Assembly: GCF_000346465.2 (NCBI RefSeq)
Contig: NC_034011.1
Location: forward strand, 4,301,508 to 4,365,507
Reading direction: 5' to 3'
DNA: 64,000 nt
From: Prunus persica
Taxonomy: Eukaryota > Streptophyta > Magnoliopsida > Rosales > Rosaceae
In this document: positions 61,044-64,000 of the stretch, piece after piece
Numbering within the stretch: the first letter of the stretch is position 1
Layout: the number at the start of each line of letters is the position of its first letter
The notes under the pieces: generated by a model
Told to the model about the DNA's origin: nothing
The model's input: only the letters and a program-made list of their open reading frames with translations
The model's database searches: none
Translations under genes and position numbers: made by a program

Positions 61044-62947
61044 AGAGCTGCTATAATGAATTAAAAGGCTAGTTGCCATACATCTATCTGATCATGATCT
61101 CTAGGGGGCATGGTTTTGTATTTGTCAACCTCTCCCCTTTTTATATGCTGATTATTTACTAGTATAACTAGCTCCCACTCTATAAATTAACCTTCTTAAA
61201 TCCCTCTTAGGGTTTCTCTTCTAATGGTCTTGTTGATTCACAACAAAATTACTCTATGCACGGGTGATGGATCGACCTTTTTCCTTCTGGGTTTTTCGGG
61301 TTAGTCCAAACTCTCCCAGCTATCCCTGTTTATGTACTCTAGGGTTTTTTCATTGTCTACTTGATTCTCTCCTCCACCCCTTCTTTTCTTTTTGTGTTTC
61401 CTACTTATTATGTTAACGTGTTGAACCAGCACAAACTGTCACCCTATATATGGGGTTTTTGGCGTTAAACAAATGCTCCTTCATTGCCCTTTCATCCTAA
61501 GGGTTTCGTTTTTTTTGTTTTTTCCTTTCTCTTTTCCTCTTTAGTCCCCTTGCTCATGTGCATCGTAGCTATTTGTCTGACTTGACAAGGCTTAGTTGTT
61601 AGTTTCTGTGAAGAGCTCCTATGATATGGATCCTCACTTTGACTCCGACCTCAAGCCTCTCTATGTAATTTTCCATCAAGCTATATGTATCGAACTCATG
61701 TATTTTAATAATAGTGCTGTTTGTTATATATTTCCTCTCTAGTCGATGAAATTAGAAGCAATAATGTTGTGAACTCAATCCTGGCAAAACAATCAAATTA
61801 ATTTAGGTAGAAACGCACTCACCTAACTAATTTAAAGCGCTTTGCAAAAAACAAAAAAACAAAACGAATTTAAAGCGATTTTTGTTGTTGTTGTCAAAGT
61901 TAGGAAGGGAGAGATGGGGGTTTCTCACACACACTGTCAAAGTGTTATGTGATTTTGAACATGAGACCCGGTTGGTTTTCTCACTCCCTGCCAAAAAAGT
62001 AAGTAAAATAAACAACCCTAATTCAACTTTCTTTCTTTTTGGTGAAAATAGGGCCAATGCCCAATCCTAATTCCGCTTTGCCCAAACAAACTAATTAACT
62101 GAGCTGAAATGACTTCCTCGGAAGCTTAATCAGAGTGGCGACGACTCAGTGAATGTTGATCTTCATAGAAGAAGAAAATGATTTTAGAATTCGAACCTTT
62201 CCCATATGAGAAAGATGGAAACAAAGGTGAGAAAGAAAAAAGAAAGGTTGAGTTTTAGAGCTTGATTCTACTAAAAAAAAGGTTGAGTTCTATACTGTAG
62301 CGTCTTAATCCCATTGCTTCAAGCTGATTTTGTATGTGAGGTGTTTCATTGATCAGTTGCATGTGCAAGTGCAACTCCTTTTTCCAATTAGTTTTTTTAT
62401 CATTTTTAACATCGATCTAATGTTTTATGAAAAAGAACCCAAACGAAAAGGGAAATGCTTAAAAAGCACCAGAGTAAATTAGTTTAGACAAGCCAAGTAT
62501 TCTTTAAATGATATACCTTAAACTTGACTATGTTTAAACATTCTTACAATTTCTGAAAAACATTTTAAACCAGCAAACACTTCAAATCCAACATACATTA
62601 TAGATTAATAGAACTCAAGATGCTTTTTATAAGAGAGAACTCATGATATCCAATCCTCATAAATAAATGATTTCGGTGCAATTAGGGGTCTCCAATGTAG
62701 TTTTGTTTTGCCATGCAATCTTTTCATCCGAAACCACCCGAAAAAGATAAAAACTGGAAAACAAAGGCATAGAAACAAGGCATTTAAGGAGTACAGCATG
62801 AACAAGCTAACACAACATCAGTCTTAACATCCATAGTATTTATCACAGCAAAACATAGAAAAGAGAGTTTAAGCATAAAAGGTTTCCAAGTCTCCTCTAT
62901 TCAACCCTATTATAACCCCCCTAGTCTTAGTGACCTGGTCCCCGATA
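61044..62947. other. intergenic region between DUF1677 and HD-ZIP III genes
   Basis: The first few hundred bases are probably the DUF1677 3' UTR, and the last few hundred the HD-ZIP III 3' UTR. No other feature recognised. Confidence 0.5.
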
Positions 62948-64000
62948 TCAGACGAAAGACCAGTTTACAAATAGAAAACACATGCAGTGAGCTGTCTCCT
63001 CTTCATTCAACACTTTCCAAGCCACTGCTCTCTCATACGACACCGGTCGCCCCATGCTGGAAAGGCATATGCCACCTTGAAGGCAAGCAAAACCCTACAA
63101 AATTATGGAACAGACGTATCAAAATCAAAGCTTACAACTCCATTGAGTGAATTGTGTTTAGCAATTTCTTTACACGGAGACCATTCACAACTGTGTGTTA
63201 AACTAGCTCTCCTTTTGCGCGTTAGTTTAAAATGAAATTGGAAAAACTACAGAATTCGGAAAGGGTCAACTAGACCTGTTGCATTATTTGCGGGAATTCT
63301 GAGCAGAGAGTCTTCCGTCCATGGTCATCAAATATCTTTTCCAGAGTTATGTCTTGCAGTGCAACCAAGGTGGTCTCTAGCATGTCGAGCCCTGCCTGGT
63401 TTGCAAAGGTAAAAACTGGCAATGCCTGCATAAATGGAGTTCAATTTTAAATTGCTTCAAATAAGTAGGTATGGGAGGAAAGCAAAGTGTTGTATTGGCG
63501 CTTTTTCGGGTTGTAAGTGTAATATGCTCACCTTCAGAGAGCAGCACATAATTGCATCTGAGTGATGCCACAAGGATTTGAGGATGGATTCACCTCCTTC
63601 AGTGGAGGATTTGAGCAGCTCCACACCCAAATAGCACCTGCAATATCAATAGTATTAGTATATTATGAGATGGCTAAGAAATTGACCTATATTATGAGAT
63701 GGCTTCATTAATCAAACTTTATGACTGAAACACTTTTAGCATTGCAATTGAAGAAATAATATGTAGCAATATTGTGCGAGTGTGTAGCCCAAAACTCATT
63801 TTCAATTGTCCCACAGTGCTCCATGTATCTCAGGCAACATTTTGACATGTCTCAATCAACATTAATATAACCCCTTTCCCCCTCAACCCAACCTAAAAAA
63901 CGTAGGGGGAGAGAGAGAGAGAGAGGTAGGTATACAACACCTGTAACTGTTGCAGATCCAACGAGCAAGTGTTTGGGCTTCAGGAGTACCAAGTGGTGAC
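62948..64000 (-). CDS. class III HD-ZIP transcription factor, C-terminal MEKHLA exons (partial)
   Basis: The last four coding exons are in the window, in transcript order: 63941 to beyond 64000, 63532-63637, 63276-63425, 62948-63094, in frame to the TGA at 62948-62950. They encode GTPEAQTLARWIC, then LGVELLKSSTEGGES, ALPVFTFANQAGLDMLETTL, QIMQQGFACLQGGICLSSMG and the terminal NWSFV. This is the MEKHLA domain that ends REVOLUTA/PHABULOSA/ATHB8/ATHB15 proteins. The stretch SYERAVAWKVLNEEETAHC favours the ATHB8/ATHB15 branch (vascular development) over REV or PHB. The homeodomain, leucine zipper, START domain and miR165/166 target site lie outside the window to the right. Confidence 0.93.

Noticed and set aside
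62948..63094. Possible frameshift in the last HD-ZIP III exon
   Set aside because: On re-reading 63058-63065 the expected three A bases are present, and the frame continues correctly to the NWSFV terminus.

Overview
This is nuclear DNA from a dicot plant. Evidence: many-intron genes with GT-AG introns, plant-only protein families (PDR-type ABCG, HD-ZIP III, SAWADEE, DUF761, DUF1677), a nuclear tRNA-Lys, and many plant transposon families including a 5S-bearing Cassandra LTR. A woody rosid, possibly Rosaceae, is my guess from overall resemblance; the sequence does not prove it.

Layout. 0-5.3 kb is a graveyard: a fragment of a 2OG-oxygenase first exon, an endogenous caulimovirid (plant pararetrovirus) movement-protein region with a large inverted repeat, a copy of the ABCG upstream region, a decayed ABCG exon 20, and a Mutator-like MITE. 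5.3-9.46 kb is a complete non-autonomous CACTA element with a TCT target duplication. 9.9-18.9 kb is a 21-exon full-size PDR/ABCG transporter (minus strand, 1489 aa, open throughout). 19-25 kb holds its upstream region, a SINE-like copy, a Tourist MITE and a hAT MITE. 25.2-27.0 kb is a three-exon 2OG-oxygenase-fold gene whose metal-binding and 2OG-binding residues are replaced. 28.1-34.3 kb is mostly dead retroelements: a Ty1/copia element without gag and without its 3' end, a Ty3/gypsy gag-protease scrap and a LINE tail. 34.8-38.9 kb is a 9-exon SAWADEE homeodomain gene (SHH family, RNA-directed DNA methylation). 40.2-45.5 kb is a 16-exon MLK/HD16-type casein-kinase-I-like gene on the minus strand, convergent with SHH. 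Then come tRNA-Lys(CUU) at 46.8 kb, a hAT MITE with four palindromes at 48.5 kb, a long gene-poor stretch, a single-exon DUF761 gene (55.9-56.5 kb), a Cassandra LTR (58.6-58.9 kb), a single-exon DUF1677 gene (60.5-61.0 kb), and the 3' end of a class III HD-ZIP gene running off the right edge.

How it fits together. The ABCG transporter and the 2OG-like gene are divergent neighbours, and pieces of both recur at the left edge, which suggests an old tandem array of the pair that collapsed as transposons and viral DNA moved in. The remaining genes are ordinary single-copy regulators with no evident shared pathway. Splice sites were placed by eye; reading frames stay open across every junction of the four spliced genes.
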